The notes under the pieces: generated by a model | What the model was told of the DNA's origin: nothing | Seen by the model: the letters and a program-made list of their open reading frames with translations, nothing else | The model's database searches: none | NCBI RefSeq assembly: GCF_910592395.1 | Contig: NC_088316.1 | Span: 16,244,001-16,308,000, forward strand | Reading direction: 5' to 3' | DNA from: Lineus longissimus | Taxonomy: Eukaryota; Nemertea; Pilidiophora; Heteronemertea; Lineidae | Length of the DNA: 64,000 nt | Program-made: the position numbers and the translations under genes | Shown here: piece after piece, positions 23,501-32,602 of the stretch | Numbering within the stretch: position 1 is the stretch's first letter | Layout of the letters: the number at the start of each line of letters is the position of its first letter

Positions 23501-24791
23501 CGATAGTACGTGAGCCAATTATTTACGCCGGGCTTGATCAAACAAAATCACAATGAAGTATGGTGACTACTGAATGGACGTTCATGACCTATGACTACTG
23601 AACTATGGTTTCTGCTCTCCAAAGAAGCGAAGGAATAAAATCGACGGATGCCCATTATTTTAAGACTAGACAGAGATAGCTGGGAAATCATCTTGTGAAC
23701 TTTGCCAACCCGACGTCGGCATGTGCCGGTAATTCCCATTTGGGGCAATGCAATGCCTTCTTGGTACGAACTAGATTGTAGTAAATATTTTCCTTCTTGG
23801 TGTGTAATGATAACCTGCGGAAAGTTAATAATTGGTGAACATGGTGGGAGATAGGGAATAAACCTGGGAAAGGGGATATAGTGGAAGAAAATATGTGTCT
23901 ACGTGTAGCAAACTGGGTGTTCTACCTACCCGTCTCAGTTACGTTACTTGGGGCGAGGTCCACAACGTTGCTTCCGCTTGAATCCTGAATACAAATTAGA
24001 GTCATATAACAAAACTATGGGCAATAAAATGAGAGCTACGTCACTCAAAAAACGAACAACGTAAACTTTTAACCAGTCGAACGCGGAAGAAGAAGAAGCA
24101 TTCTAGTGAGCTTCATGAGGCCATTATGTTTGATTGCATCGTGCCAATTAGAACCGGTGTAACATCTGTGGTTGTTTCCCATGTGTCAGTGTTTCCAAAC
24201 AATAGGCAGCTAGAGAGACCACGACTTTTCAATAGGGGGATACACAGAAAAACTTGTCAATCTATTTTTGAGTGTTCCCAAACAATGAGGGGAAACACCA
24301 AAAACAGAAACACTCAAAAACATTACACCGGCATATACGCCCTGTCGTCTGCCAGCATGTGTAGCAGAAGAAAAGAATAAACTCCCGGAAAATGAATTTT
24401 TAACTTACATTGCTAGGAAACCCCTGCACGGACCCTGAAATGACAAAAATAAATGACATATCGCTCACTCAAGATAGCCACTGTAATAATTAGCTGACCA
24501 TGTAGGACACTACTCCACGCCGGGAAATACATGTACATGTAGTTCAATTTCTTGCTCCGCCAAAGGGAGACTATGAACTGTTCCACGGAGGTTTCCACCT
24601 CTTTCTTACATGTACTACAAAATCAATGCACTCTTGGTGTAATACTCTCAGACATTCAAAGCCATTGAAGCTGTAAAATGGAGAAATGGAATAGTGCAAA
24701 TGAACGAGAATATCATTGAAAATTAATCCTTACCTTGAATCTCTAATAACAGCAATGTACAAAGACAAAGGTGCGCAAAAAAAGGCGACAT
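11516..24791 (-). CDS. Secreted protein with six thrombospondin type-1 repeats, 429 aa, eleven exons
   Basis: The minus-strand exons are 24791-24734, 24434-24409, 23984-23930, 16706-16539, 16275-16099, 15684-15505, 15049-14876, 14314-14165, 13756-13610, 11922-11909 (14-nt micro-exon) and 11656-11516. They total 1290 nt and every junction keeps phase. Exon 1 encodes a signal peptide (MSPFFAHLCLCTLLLLE). Exons 4-9 each encode one TSR flanked by phase-1 introns, the classic shuffled-module arrangement. WSNWSDCSLSCGG and WEPWKPWSVCSTTCG are canonical; the later four have diverged CSxxC segments (for example GWTDWSDWSEPTKTC). TSR proteins act in the extracellular matrix, adhesion and guidance, and WxxW motifs are C-mannosylation sites. 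The last exon encodes an acidic Tyr/Gly-rich tail (YDYGGDYGNGEGG, then YGNYDDYGDC). An in-frame ATG upstream of 24791 exists, but the signal peptide favours this start. Intron 3 contains the DIRS element in the same orientation. Partner and function are unknown. Confidence 0.83.
12806..12971. repeat. Near-perfect fold-back hairpin (about 80-bp arms, 4-nt loop)
   Basis: The left arm starts AATTGAACCCTCGG and the right arm ends in its complement. The arms differ at few positions and are separated by about TGTC. It lies in the intron between the last TSR exon and the 14-nt micro-exon. It is consistent with a fold-back transposon or a recent inverted duplication. Transcribed RNA would form a long double-stranded stem. 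Confidence 0.8.
13030..13147. repeat. Dispersed repeat, copy 2
   Basis: This is homologous to 6692-6800, same orientation, ending in the palindrome TGCCGATAAGTCGGCA. It lies in a TSR-gene intron. Confidence 0.55.
13803..14003. repeat. Minisatellite, 51-bp unit, about four copies
   Basis: Tandem units contain AGTTAGTAAATAATCAAGTG then TTGCGGACAACACT. Copies differ at a few positions and the last decays into unique sequence. Each unit contains the inverted repeat AGTGTTG...CAACACT. It lies in the intron between TSR exons 5 and 6. The 51-bp period leaves a plus-strand frame open, but this is not a gene. Confidence 0.85.
16928..17139. repeat. Right inverted terminal repeat of DIRS element, with 3' extension
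   Basis: 16952-17139 is the inverted copy of 23295-23483. The outer 24 nt (16928-16951) have no counterpart in the left repeat, comparable to the extension described for the right repeat of DIRS-1. They contain the small palindrome CCATTTC...GAAATGG. Confidence 0.9.
17187..17284. repeat. Internal complementary region (ICR) of DIRS element
   Basis: 17187-17242 is the reverse complement of the right terminus (about 16929-16984). 17243-17284 is the exact reverse complement of the left terminus (23442-23483). The ICR therefore spells out the joined ends of the element, as expected of a template for completing termini and making a circular intermediate. The two halves overlap by about 2 nt (CA), which fixes the element ends to within 2 nt. 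Confidence 0.92.
17713..18720 (-). CDS. DIRS tyrosine recombinase (YR), about 335 aa
   Basis: Catalytic-type residues of the lambda-integrase/YR fold are present in order. They are the Arg in LATAQRRSELHAL, the His-x-x-Arg in SAHEVRALATSW, the His in WSNHSTF and the nucleophile candidate Tyr in SRFYLRD. An N-terminal SAM-like core-binding region (WSTFTSWCRENGV...RLVDFLIELF) precedes them. The in-frame ATG at 18720 is my chosen start; it overlaps the RT ORF end (18603) by 118 nt. The same frame stays open upstream to 20628 (971 codons) inside the RT ORF. The enzyme would integrate a circular cDNA by site-specific recombination. No inactivating break is visible. Confidence 0.88.
   Translation of the reverse strand: MSAPQRGSTLDVYQGKWSTFTSWCRENGVNPISPSIYRLVDFLIELFTERQLSVTAIKGYKSAIASTLRVLSTWDLRWEDQITPLFRGMLLERPRPVHNTPKWDLSVVLKVLMRHPFEPMSISSMKYLTLKTVFLVALATAQRRSELHALSFKKLAFREGGEVILAFIPGFLAKNQGPAASRPPVTIPSLSGTISYDLPDRTLCPVRALKFYINRTKPPGIRQGRERLFLSYKEGNKREIAAATISRWIVETIRLSYNTLKTSSDLRALANISAHEVRALATSWANYRGVALQEVVSAACWSNHSTFSRFYLRDVSSLVDGMHTIGPIVSAGHVV
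18603..20768 (-). CDS. DIRS reverse transcriptase / RNase H with methyltransferase-like C-terminal segment, 721 aa
   Basis: RT motifs appear in order: VPKKAGTWRMIIDLSRLN, then MDLMDAYLHVPI, then ALPFGLASAPLIFT, then the catalytic YLDDWLL near residue 240. RNase H follows, with LFTDASLLGWG, LEMKAVLLA, LFSDNSTVVAY and HIPGNRNILADALSR. Beyond it, KVDLFATRLNNRLPIYYS, then WVGLNAYAFPP and ITLIAPCWPNQAWF, match the conserved region of DIRS elements annotated as Dam-like methyltransferase. The start at 20768 overlaps the gag-like ORF end by 59 nt. The ORF is intact. It would copy the element's RNA into cDNA. Confidence 0.93.
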   Translation of the reverse strand: MDPVRLSTPFAQEVLAGRGDSPLLSPPGRKKEPTPVVGGRLQKFADIWDDWCPKGSPVPNMLRYGVKLDFNRTPPPTTIYPTPVQPPKDPVKASALQAEVATLLEKQAIQVLQDPCSPGFYSHVFLVPKKAGTWRMIIDLSRLNTFLNVPHFKMETTRSIATAIQPNDWAVSMDLMDAYLHVPIHPDYQHFLRFHYEGKTYQFRALPFGLASAPLIFTMIVTAFVAPFHVMGFKLHHYLDDWLLRCKSRELLLQQLQVLKQKVVSAGWIINETKSEFIPSQDFVYVGVRFLTAIGKMLPPLDRIKKILHLVAEFRGRTQAPARRCLSLLGLLNSAADQIPLGRLYMRPIQMFLMSLWKPHRDPLDKLVLIPQYLLKNVWNFWESETRLQSGVDLAPPPPEVSLFTDASLLGWGAHLNNGDMSIRGLWTREETILPINILEMKAVLLAVRALSLRLKNRRVTLFSDNSTVVAYVRRQGGTKSGILCQLTWELYHLCADLGVSICARHIPGNRNILADALSRQNKLVQTEWTLHQEIVDDLCRLWQSPKVDLFATRLNNRLPIYYSPLPDEEALEVDSLTASWVGLNAYAFPPLPLIQPVLNKILTSHPVRITLIAPCWPNQAWFPALLELLIDHPRSLPTWKHLLWHPLGRCYHQNPGFFKFHAWNLSSCISTREAFRTSLSSACPHLKGGLPLMCIKESGLPSLPGAGRTELIRSLPLYTD
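20710..22998 (-). CDS. DIRS ORF1, gag-like protein, up to 762 aa
   Basis: This is the first ORF of the element, between the left terminal repeat and the RT ORF. It is Pro/Ser-rich and low-complexity up to about residue 370. A more structured helical part follows (for example DDVQLDQLVPWVTSSSAYRD and SLVTSLSHSIRHAIALSAKT). It ends in a basic tail (TKHSFRPRGAGRKR) suited to nucleic-acid binding. This layout is usual for DIRS gag-like proteins; I see no zinc knuckle. The first 30 residues are strongly hydrophobic (MFSFPLIIASFLAYLGFPVF), which is odd for Gag, so the true start may lie downstream or in another frame. Confidence 0.75.
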   Translation of the reverse strand: MFSFPLIIASFLAYLGFPVFLLSLVPFFIWRTPPTASFVSPQRNASGGGKRATKTPKPSSGSVSGHITRRSSKPPATTPSVSRVPVPAAAAKDAGSDIINVCGPKGDLHPISLQGFNIPRTSGNLPVPLSSAPPSTSPLYPREHPASGPPIAVPVTDAGSRFSVTEDSTGGFSQSLLRNNPSPHGHSRVGPDLITPPPKRHASSVTAFPPSVPPSKRASGSSIPAKELRAFPVSDFVLPEMQAPSYVGQPLGWNQPEVPPPPRSRGVVPMERATQRGHLNSGSEYGHLPLPEDPFARTYGFQGSLMRSPSPQPPVVERSRTSGPEPESGQQLSQLIQMVAGLSDRLSHLEQGSGSSGAPGPIGYPPSDSSILEEFSENESSQPGYRSPNQEELSPEEANILSDMRTLRSLIRAYLPQDLCPTPPELPALSTPTFSLWGQEVDPNPQVSQGSTRALEFLPPSPSVVAVSELLERTIRDSQGAHQRTSIPVLPAVGPEAWCKPGKLFTAQLPPVRQYRADYYRVSSAGCPAAASTSILKDDVQLDQLVPWVTSSSAYRDLRAQEGLAKNTLAVLSYAEHTNLALARSLKDNESLSDDTKSLVTSLSHSIRHAIALSAKTAANSVLLRRDAALGSLNVIRSLQLEGALRTAPMDGSFLFADSVQEAAQAQKDWDKLYAPTATQRAKTSLPNARKIERPQQASGSIPYARQVLPRPTPPSQPAPAGSFRREAEGRRTGKRKNTSSNQGGSGPTKHSFRPRGAGRKR
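23295..23483. repeat. Left inverted terminal repeat of DIRS element
   Basis: 189 bp inverted relative to 16952-17139. It contains the shared GC-rich core GGCGGCATGAGATCGGCGCG. Being at the element's 5' end, it should include its promoter. Confidence 0.92.
24154..24331. mobile_element. Small inverted-repeat element (MITE-like), copy 2
   Basis: 178 bp in intron 2 of the TSR gene, nearly identical to 7844-8029 and in the same orientation. It begins CCGGTGTAA and ends TTACACCGG, a perfect 9-bp terminal inverted repeat. Non-coding. Compared with copy 1 it has a shorter G-run and lacks a few bases. Confidence 0.75.
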
Positions 24792-25584
24792 GTCGTCAAT
24801 AACTATCTTCGCAATAAGAACAGAACCAGATCGGGACGACTTTCTCATCATGACACGTAGCGTTTATGAGTTTGATCTTATTTCGAAGAAACTCTGATGG
24901 TGCTATTCAATAACACCAATTATAATTGCGTTCTCAATATAAATATGGGTCAATATATCGCATTGTTGATGAATTCAAGATACTGGTTCGATGTACACGT
25001 ACTTGAATACATGTAATAGAATACGGAGCTCTTATCTTTCCAGTTGAGAAGAAGGACGTTATTGTGCGTCTAACTTTTTTCTGGAAAAACATACAGCAGA
25101 CGGATGTTTGCCAAAGTGGTTAACTGATATCTATTTGACTTTCAAAATAGACATAATAGAAGTATGGGTTCGTGCTTGTAGCCAGAGAACTGCAAGTGGC
25201 CATTCATATAAACAAAAACGTTATGACATTTTGATATACATTTCATGTTCAGATGGCAAAATTTAAATGCCATCGATGGTGGCAAACTTTCAAACTAACG
25301 TTTTGTGTTTTAGTCGACACGATGGAGTATTACACATTTACTTTACATCACTTATGTGTGATAGGCTCTCTTTGGGCTCGAAAGAAAATGAACTTGACCT
25401 TATTTTGAAGGTCAGACTTGGGTCACGCGTAATCAATAACTGCTTGAATGAACTTCATATTCTCCCTAATCAGTGTATGCTTTCCAACTACAGGTGATTA
25501 TGAGCACACGGACCTTGCTCGGAAAGAATATTTCATCGGGTGTCACCAGGTTTCACTGCGTACCCTCTGTGAGGTGAAAATCAT
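24792..25584. other. Intergenic, upstream of TSR gene and downstream of TRPV-like gene
   Basis: This separates two minus-strand genes. No exon is supported and no TATA box was recognised. The TSR promoter should lie within it. Confidence 0.45.
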
Positions 25585-27330
25585 TTACTGTATATACTCC
25601 TCACAATCGATAACAAACCTCGTCCTTTTGACCCTCAAAAACCTCGGTAGCAGGTCGTAGACACCCTCGTACATTACAGTCAAATGGTACGCTGCGTTTA
25701 ACCTGGTTACAGCCAATATGATCGTTTTGTGCTGCTCCATCTTTCCTACAACGTCGGAGAAAAGCGCAATTAAATAGTTAATTAGTAATATAACGAGTAT
25801 GCAGACGATATTGGCGTGCGTAAGAATAACGAAAGATGAGGCGTGTCCACTAGACGAATCCCGAGTATTTAGCATGTTCAGCATGATCAAAAATGTAGAA
25901 TAGTAATTGTCTAGATTCGAATACCCAACTTGATCCAAACAGTAGTATGCCGAAATGGATCGGAGAGTCTCGGCCGATGCGACGAAGAACATGAAAAATA
26001 CAACACTGAAACAAATAAACGCTATGAAACAGCGGATCACCCCAATTACGATGTGGCCAATTCCGGAGAGAAGTTTGACGTAATACAGAAGAGCCCACCA
26101 AAGTAGTGTCTGAGTAATACAGCGACTCAAAAGCATTAGATGTCCAAGTGACCCCTGCGACCAGTTCGGCACGGTTAGCATAACACCGGCATGCACAAGC
26201 AAAGTCAATGACTTTGAACATAAAATAACGGAGAAAACATCTTCATGGGCAATTAGTTTGTGCCCTCGATGCATAAAACTTGGCAAGTTCCGAAGTTTCT
26301 GATTACCAATCCTATGTCGGTGGTACAATTTCCATTGTCCCCTCAGGTGAAAGCCTGTGAAAACGGATAAAAGTACCAAATCCAAAACCGCCGCCACATA
26401 AAACACTGACCATTTTCCCTCTGACGAGGCTTCATTGAATGTGGTGACATTTTTACTGCTGCACACCTCAGCATCATGACCGAATTCGTCAACTAGCATT
26501 ATACCAAGAATGGCAAACAAAATGACAAGAAACTGTCCAACCCATAGTAACAAGACTCGTGTTCTTCCCTTCATCCATTGTTTCATCAATGGATGTTCAA
26601 ACCATTCGCGTACGCCATCTTTGTCGAGGTCCGTCTCGAGCATGCGACGGAGAAAGTGCGTCGGGGCTAACAATCGCCTACTCTCTGGCCCGAGACATTC
26701 ATATTCTGTCAGATCGTATCCGACCCTCCGAGCGATTGGAGACTTTGCCAACACTGTCTTGTAGACGCCTTCAGTTTCGATGATAGCTCTCAGTAGCAGA
26801 AATGTCCCGAGCTTCGCAGCTACCTCCAGGGGGCGAAGGCCATCTGCATCCTCCAGAAGCAGCAATTTCTTCTTGTCCGCGCAAGTTTTTGCAAGTTCTA
26901 GAATCTTCTTATATACATTGCAGAGGTTACGTTCCTTTTCGGGTTGAAAAGCGGCAACCCAAACCAGAGCATGAACAATGTTATCTCCCTCTTGGTCCTT
27001 CGCGTACAGATCTGCGCCGTGATCGAGGAAGAGTTCAACCATAGCGCTGTCAAAAATGGCTGCCAAGATGACTGGAAGTGAAAACCGGTAACAGTCAGAA
27101 CCATAGCTCCGTTCACTGCCTACTCTTTGCTTTCCAGTTTCCTCAGCTCGCGTCACTAGTGGTTGATTGAGAATGGTAGGGCATCCTATCGGGACGTCAG
27201 CCAACAAGTAGTTCACATCCACAATATTCCGTTCTTGAATTGCCTGAAGAAGTTTTTTCTGCCATTCAAACTGCTCGCTTTTTTCAATTAAAGATTTACC
27301 ATTCGTGTAGTCAGCAGCAGAGACGGCCAT
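25585..27330 (-). CDS. TRPV-like cation channel subunit, intronless, 581 aa
   Basis: A single uninterrupted frame. The N-terminal half contains ankyrin-type repeats; the clearest is about residues 85-125 (VILAAIFDSAMVELFLDHGA, then DNIVHALVWVA, which resembles the TRPV GNTVLHALV signature). Six membrane segments follow at about 258-280, 308-330, 364-387, 397-420, 424-453 and 501-525. A pore-loop-like stretch sits at about 470-488 (NYYSTFLIMLNMLN), and the last helix ends in LLINYLIALFSDVV, like TRP S6. It would be a plasma- or organelle-membrane cation channel, probably tetrameric. It is shorter than typical TRPV proteins (700-900 residues), with fewer ankyrin repeats and little C-terminal tail. 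The lack of introns suggests an old retrocopy or an intron-poor subfamily. Gating stimulus is unknown. Confidence 0.85.
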   Translation of the reverse strand: MAVSAADYTNGKSLIEKSEQFEWQKKLLQAIQERNIVDVNYLLADVPIGCPTILNQPLVTRAEETGKQRVGSERSYGSDCYRFSLPVILAAIFDSAMVELFLDHGADLYAKDQEGDNIVHALVWVAAFQPEKERNLCNVYKKILELAKTCADKKKLLLLEDADGLRPLEVAAKLGTFLLLRAIIETEGVYKTVLAKSPIARRVGYDLTEYECLGPESRRLLAPTHFLRRMLETDLDKDGVREWFEHPLMKQWMKGRTRVLLLWVGQFLVILFAILGIMLVDEFGHDAEVCSSKNVTTFNEASSEGKWSVFYVAAVLDLVLLSVFTGFHLRGQWKLYHRHRIGNQKLRNLPSFMHRGHKLIAHEDVFSVILCSKSLTLLVHAGVMLTVPNWSQGSLGHLMLLSRCITQTLLWWALLYYVKLLSGIGHIVIGVIRCFIAFICFSVVFFMFFVASAETLRSISAYYCLDQVGYSNLDNYYSTFLIMLNMLNTRDSSSGHASSFVILTHANIVCILVILLINYLIALFSDVVGKMEQHKTIILAVTRLNAAYHLTVMYEGVYDLLPRFLRVKRTRFVIDCEEYIQ

Positions 27331-27816
27331 AGTGCAAGACTAGCTAGGTGTGGTAACCTCCAAATTCAATCCAAGATATAAAAATTTCGGATTCCTGATG
27401 TCCATACTCTTGTCAATGACTGAACTCGATTCCTGTAACGAAGTCTTTGTTCACCTCTACTGCTTTCCGAGTGAGACGCAAAGATCACCGAATCAACGAA
27501 GGTGTCTGGCATGAGCCACATAGATAGTAGTCAAGCTATTTACGAAAGACCTAGATCTCAGCAACCCCGATGCCGTCATGTCCGTGGCTTCCGCAAAGCC
27601 CGCAACATTTCAACTGGCACTGTCCCTCTGAGGGATAGATATTTTATTTGCCAGGATCGATATCCAAGCAATTCAACACCAGTTAAACATTGCCGGCGAG
27701 GCAGCAAACAGGCGAATTATCATAGACACGATAGATGATATTGACGTTGTTTGCCGTCTAACCAATATAATTTCATAATGGAATAACAATCAGGAATGAC
27801 CATCTCCCATAGCCAT

Positions 27817-27835
27817 GGGGGGGGGGGGGGGGGGG
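27817..27835. repeat. Poly-G tract (19 nt)
   Basis: An uninterrupted run of G about 490 nt upstream of the TRPV-like start. The count may be affected by assembly error. Confidence 0.9.
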
Positions 27836-28321
27836 TCAATCTGATGATCAAATCTAGTGTTGCTTGTACATGTATCAATGTTAGAACCTATTAGAATCTG
27901 TTATTTCTGTCATATGAGACTGCCATACTCGGGGGCTGAATTTGACTTCCATTGTTCCGGAACAAGCCAAGAACACCGGAAGGCACTCTTGAGTCACGAA
28001 CGCAAATTCCGTATTCTCAGTTATTGTTTTGGAGACCTGCTTGGGAAATTTAGATTTAAAGTTTTAAGTGCATGATAATTAATCACATGAGCTGTCAGCC
28101 CCCCCCCTTATACTTGAATGAAACAATAATTAGACTGAGTGTAGCAGATTTGAGTAACCACCATCAAATATTGCTACTGTTTACCATCATCTCGAGGAAA
28201 GCAATTTCATAATGGAATAGCTCTTCGGGGATAACCGCGCCCATGGGGCTGCTGCATTCTGTGTCAATTCACCATAAAAGATTGCTTGATGCTGTGATAT
28301 GGATGAAAACCATTAATGCCC

Positions 28322-28376
28322 CATCATCATCGTCATCGTCATCGTCGTCGTCATCATCATGATCATCATGACCATC
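28322..28376. repeat. (CAT/CGT)n trinucleotide microsatellite
   Basis: Imperfect CAT, CGT and GAT units over about 55 bp, intergenic. Confidence 0.85.
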
Positions 28377-30297
28377 ACGTAGCATAATCATCCATGTGGC
28401 TCTTTAAAAGGAAACGGTTACCACAACCATACATCCAAACCAAAAGGCTTCTGGCTTTTACATATTTTAGTCAATTTCCCTTATCCCGTTTTGCAAGATA
28501 TTCAGAAAAGTACATTTTTTTAGCTGTCCCTAAAAGTGTACTATGATGTTTGGTTGTAATTTCCATTAAACCCACAATCACGCAGGTTCTTGCCATTAGG
28601 ACCCCCTGTGGTACCATACACAGTTGATCCTGCTGTTGGCTTAAAGGGAAACTTTAAGTCTTCAAGTCAACGTTATTTTGTTTGGAAAATCACAGTATAT
28701 AGTTAGAAGACGTACTCACTGGAACAGAGCATTTACTATATTAAGTATGTTAAAGCCTTAATAATCCATTTGATCACCTTGAAGAACCTCTGGGGTATAT
28801 GCGAGAAGGGTTCGCGGCACTCGATACCAGTGGTGGCGGCCATGGTGGGAGTTAGAATTGGATTACGGTACTGTTCAAATTCATGCAAAAAGTGAACTTC
28901 ATTAAGCGAAATGATAGACATATAATACACGTATACGAAAACAAAATGCCGGACGGAATTTTTTTGAGGACGGAATTTTTCTCCTGCCTGAAGTCCTCAC
29001 CAACGGTTCGTTCGCATACGTGATAGAAAGGTAAGGATATAAAGTATGCACAAATCTTAAGTGATGTTTGCTGGTATCCCGAATGCTTTGAGTGATAAGT
29101 CTCTTCAAGATGCTCAAGTTGACGATAAGAACTCCCTTGCTTAGGGCAGGTGTGTCGGTGTTTTTGCGTGCGTACTTGTTAAGGGGGTAGGGGTCGTAAG
29201 CCACTTATTTTTCCGATTCGCGAAAATCTCTGAAGAAAAAATATTATTGTAATTCTTTTTTGTGGGAGTGTAAATTTTTACCTTTGCGGTTTACAGCATC
29301 ATCAAAACATGAGATGTTGATTTTTCTTCAGGGAAATGTACACTTTACAAAATTCCCCGAAGTGTTGTACATGCATACTGTTCGAAAAACGTACACGTAC
29401 ACTAGTGTAGGGAGTAATATAGCCTACACTATAATGAAGTCCTTAGGGCCCTGTCGAATTTACGTTACTAAGTTTTGTGTTCTTTCCTGCAACGTATTTT
29501 ATAATTCGAATGATATGTTATTTATAACTTAATCCTGATACCAAAATATCGCGCGCGTCTTGGAAAAAGGCATATTTGAATAACTCTTGAGTAGTTTATA
29601 TGACCCCTGCTCTGCACAACAAAGACAAATAACATCCATTCACTGGAACACCAGGAGGTTTAAAGACTTGACGTCGACAAAGTCAATATTTTCTAGCTAA
29701 CAGTGATTACCAATTGCGCTTTCACTGTTTCAGTTCATTTGCCTTGGGTAAAGGTATGTGTTGACGATGGCGATATACCACTCGTGTGATTTCTTTTAGA
29801 TGAGTGGTTTCAGTGCACTAAAACTGTTATGCATTGTGTAATTAAGTGTATGAGCATCAAGCAGTACGTTAGAAGGGAATATTTCATACTGGGTTGTGCT
29901 TTTTCTTTTGATATTTCGAAGTGGTGCTAAAACGAACAGCAAGTATACAGGATATAAACAAAAGGATTTAAATATTCGTTCTCGAAGTGATATATGACAT
30001 GTGTTTTATTTAAGTGAAGATGTATGCAGTTCGACAAGCACTTTATTTGCACATAAAAAATGAGTAATTCAATGCTCAACGTGATAGTGATGTTAATGTA
30101 TTGTATGACAGGTCAACAGGCATTACCAGTTAAGAAGTAATTTTAAGCTATTTTTAAGCAGTTAAGATATTGGTAAGTGAAAGTCAATGATTGTTGTTGT
30201 GGAAGCACACATTAAGCGTTACCCTGCAGTGTTACCATCATACGAGCCTAGGGTAATTTGTCATGCTTCATCACAGGTACATGAAGATAAAAAACCC

Positions 30298-30374
30298 AGC
30301 CCAACTGACGACACTCTTCAAATAATTTTATTATTTCACCGTTATTTGACGAGTGTTGTCAGTTGGCGTGGGCT
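30298..30374 (+). other. Pre-miRNA-like hairpin (unconfirmed)
   Basis: A 28-nt arm (30298-30325) pairs with 30342-30374 around a 16-nt loop. Perfect blocks are TCAAATAA with TTATTTGA, and CCAACTGAC with GTCAGTTGG, separated by a block with one G-U pair. The basal bulge is asymmetric. The 77-nt size and interrupted stem fit an animal miRNA precursor, but I do not recognise the mature sequence. A decayed fold-back element is equally possible. Confidence 0.3.
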
Positions 30375-31641
30375 CAGTGGAGTTTTCTTTCTTTATGTTA
30401 CGGTGGCTTCATGTGAACAAAGGAACGTCTGATTTAAGTACAAGTTTACAAATGAAAATGAAATTATAGACTGCACTCGTAATAAGAGGTTTTATGAGTT
30501 TTCAGAAAAAAACCCCACAAAATGCCTTGTGTTGCAATTTGTCTTATGCTACACACCTTTTTTATCGTAGAATGTAGATTGACTGGTTTGAGTGTCCATG
30601 ATAGTCAAATACCGTGCGTCTAAGGGGAATCATTCGTTTTGAATATCTATGATCAAAATGCAACAGAACTTGCAGGAGAATTAAAATTAATTGATAATCT
30701 GTTAAGAATTTTATTAAGACTTCCATAGCAAGCCTTACAAAATGCCCAAAATCCTAGTCAAAACTTATTATTTCTTAATACCAACCGATAATACTATTAT
30801 TTGGTAGAATGATCACCTAATCATAAATAACAACACTGGGAATTTTATTGGTATTGGTTATGCATTGCTATTCATACAATAAGCGTATATTACATGTATA
30901 ACGGGATAAAGCACTGGCCAACCAATGAAGTGTACATTTATATCAATCACATTTTTGCCGATAAAACACCTAACCAATGAAGAACGTATGACGAGTTATA
31001 ATCGTGACCGATAAAGAGGCTAAATAGTCATGCAGTATGCAACATACAGTACAAGAAGTACCCGTATTGTCGATTCAATCTACATTAACGGCCTCACAAT
31101 GCAACAAAGTTTTTTGTTGTTTACATTAGAAAATGTCCCCAGAAACCAGAGAAACTACCCAAAGCATCATCCTCCATGCATTCATCAGTTGCCTTCTGAT
31201 CACAAATTCAAGCATGCATATGTACGGCTAATTTTTGTTTCTCGTCGGTTTTGTTCACGATGCTAATAGCTACTAATAACCCAACATTTTGACAATATCA
31301 AATTTGTTTTCCTTTTTTACGGTTTTAGTGGTCAAGTTTGGTAGGCAAATTGCAGAGATTTTAGCAGGCAGGTTCTAGTGCTTGCATTGCTGTGCTTTGG
31401 TAAATAACTTACATAGGTTGACGCCATGAAGTGAAATCTAAATACTTGCATGGCGACCTTTAACTTAAAATGTAACAGAGAACGCTACATTTTACGTTTA
31501 CTTTGTAAGAACAAATACCTACATGCAAAATAGCTTATTATATTCGTAAAGAGTGACGATCTTGATTTTTGTGACATATTGTTTTTGTGAGCTCACCTCA
31601 TTGCATCGTAGCAGTCGACGTGACGCTAACCATTTGTTATC

Positions 31642-31659
31642 ATATATATATATATATAT
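31642..31659. repeat. (AT)n dinucleotide repeat
   Basis: Nine AT units, intergenic. Confidence 0.85.
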
Positions 31660-32587
31660 CGATATGGATTATCATAGAAGAAGATTACGGTAATTATCTA
31701 CTAGTAGTTAGCATTATGTTTGTCAGTAAAAGATATGGGCTGGCAACCTTCGTTGATTGATACCAAGCCGCGATAGGAAATGCCCCGTGTGCTTAGCATT
31801 TAAGTGGTCGAGGATACTCCTTTTCCTATCAATTAAGTTCAACTAATTTATAAACTTGTTCTGAACAAAATCTTCACTTTCAGGTTAGAATTACCTGTTA
31901 AGGTTTTCATCTTATAAACACTGAAAAGCTACTTTTGCATGTTGTATAATTGAAGATTACCAACAACTGGCCCGAATTTTTCGAATTTTATACGATCTCT
32001 ACATGTATGGCAAACGATACTCCCTAAAAAAACAGTGATTTTGTCAAAGCATATTGACTCGTTAGCTCACAACTTTGAATATCAGCTGACTTCTGCCTTG
32101 TTCAGTTGACCCTGGCAATCAAGTTTAAAGGATGTACTTTTTTGAACTCACGATAAAATACACATAGTGTCGCGATATATCCAGTAATCTCCTACATTAA
32201 GCCATTAATCGCATAAAGATACCATTAACCTATCATTTTAAGGTATTAATAGATTTTCCAATTGATAATATGTAGTTGTTGTGGCAGACAATGCACTGTT
32301 TTCAATGCTTAACATGCTTGCTTGATCAACAGTTAGGTTTTGATGAGTTAAGCAATGGAATACATTCACTCCGAAACACCTTTCCATCTCGAACGCGGAC
32401 AAACGTAGCATGAACACAATGGGATTGCCCTCAGTTCAAAGATAACCCATTGTGTTACAATTGCACCTTCAAGGAAACCTCTCTCTAGCCTGTTGACATT
32501 TGAAAAGCTGATCCACTCCACTAATTAGTGACTTATTGCCAAAATGTCCTTTCTTATTGATTCTAGATCGATCAGGAAAAGGAGCTC

Positions 32588-32602
32588 GTCGGCCATGGCA
32601 AC
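32588..32602. promoter_or_regulatory. Near-consensus RFX X-box overlapping the CNBD2-like start codon
   Basis: GTCGGCCATGGCAAC reads on the minus strand as GTTGCCATGGCCGAC. This is the RFX palindrome (GTTGCC AT GGCAAC type) with a 1-nt offset in one arm. RFX sites mark ciliary genes in animals. Its position over the ATG (32595) is unusual, so it may be coincidental. Confidence 0.3.

Larger units (their letters stand above)
27331..32594. other. Long intergenic region, no supported gene
   Basis: AT-rich, with only short open frames and no recognised domain. It contains simple repeats (27817-27835, 28322-28376, 31642-31659) and a hairpin at 30298-30374. It separates the minus-strand TRPV-like gene from the plus-strand CNBD2-like gene, so it should hold both promoters. 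Confidence 0.55.
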
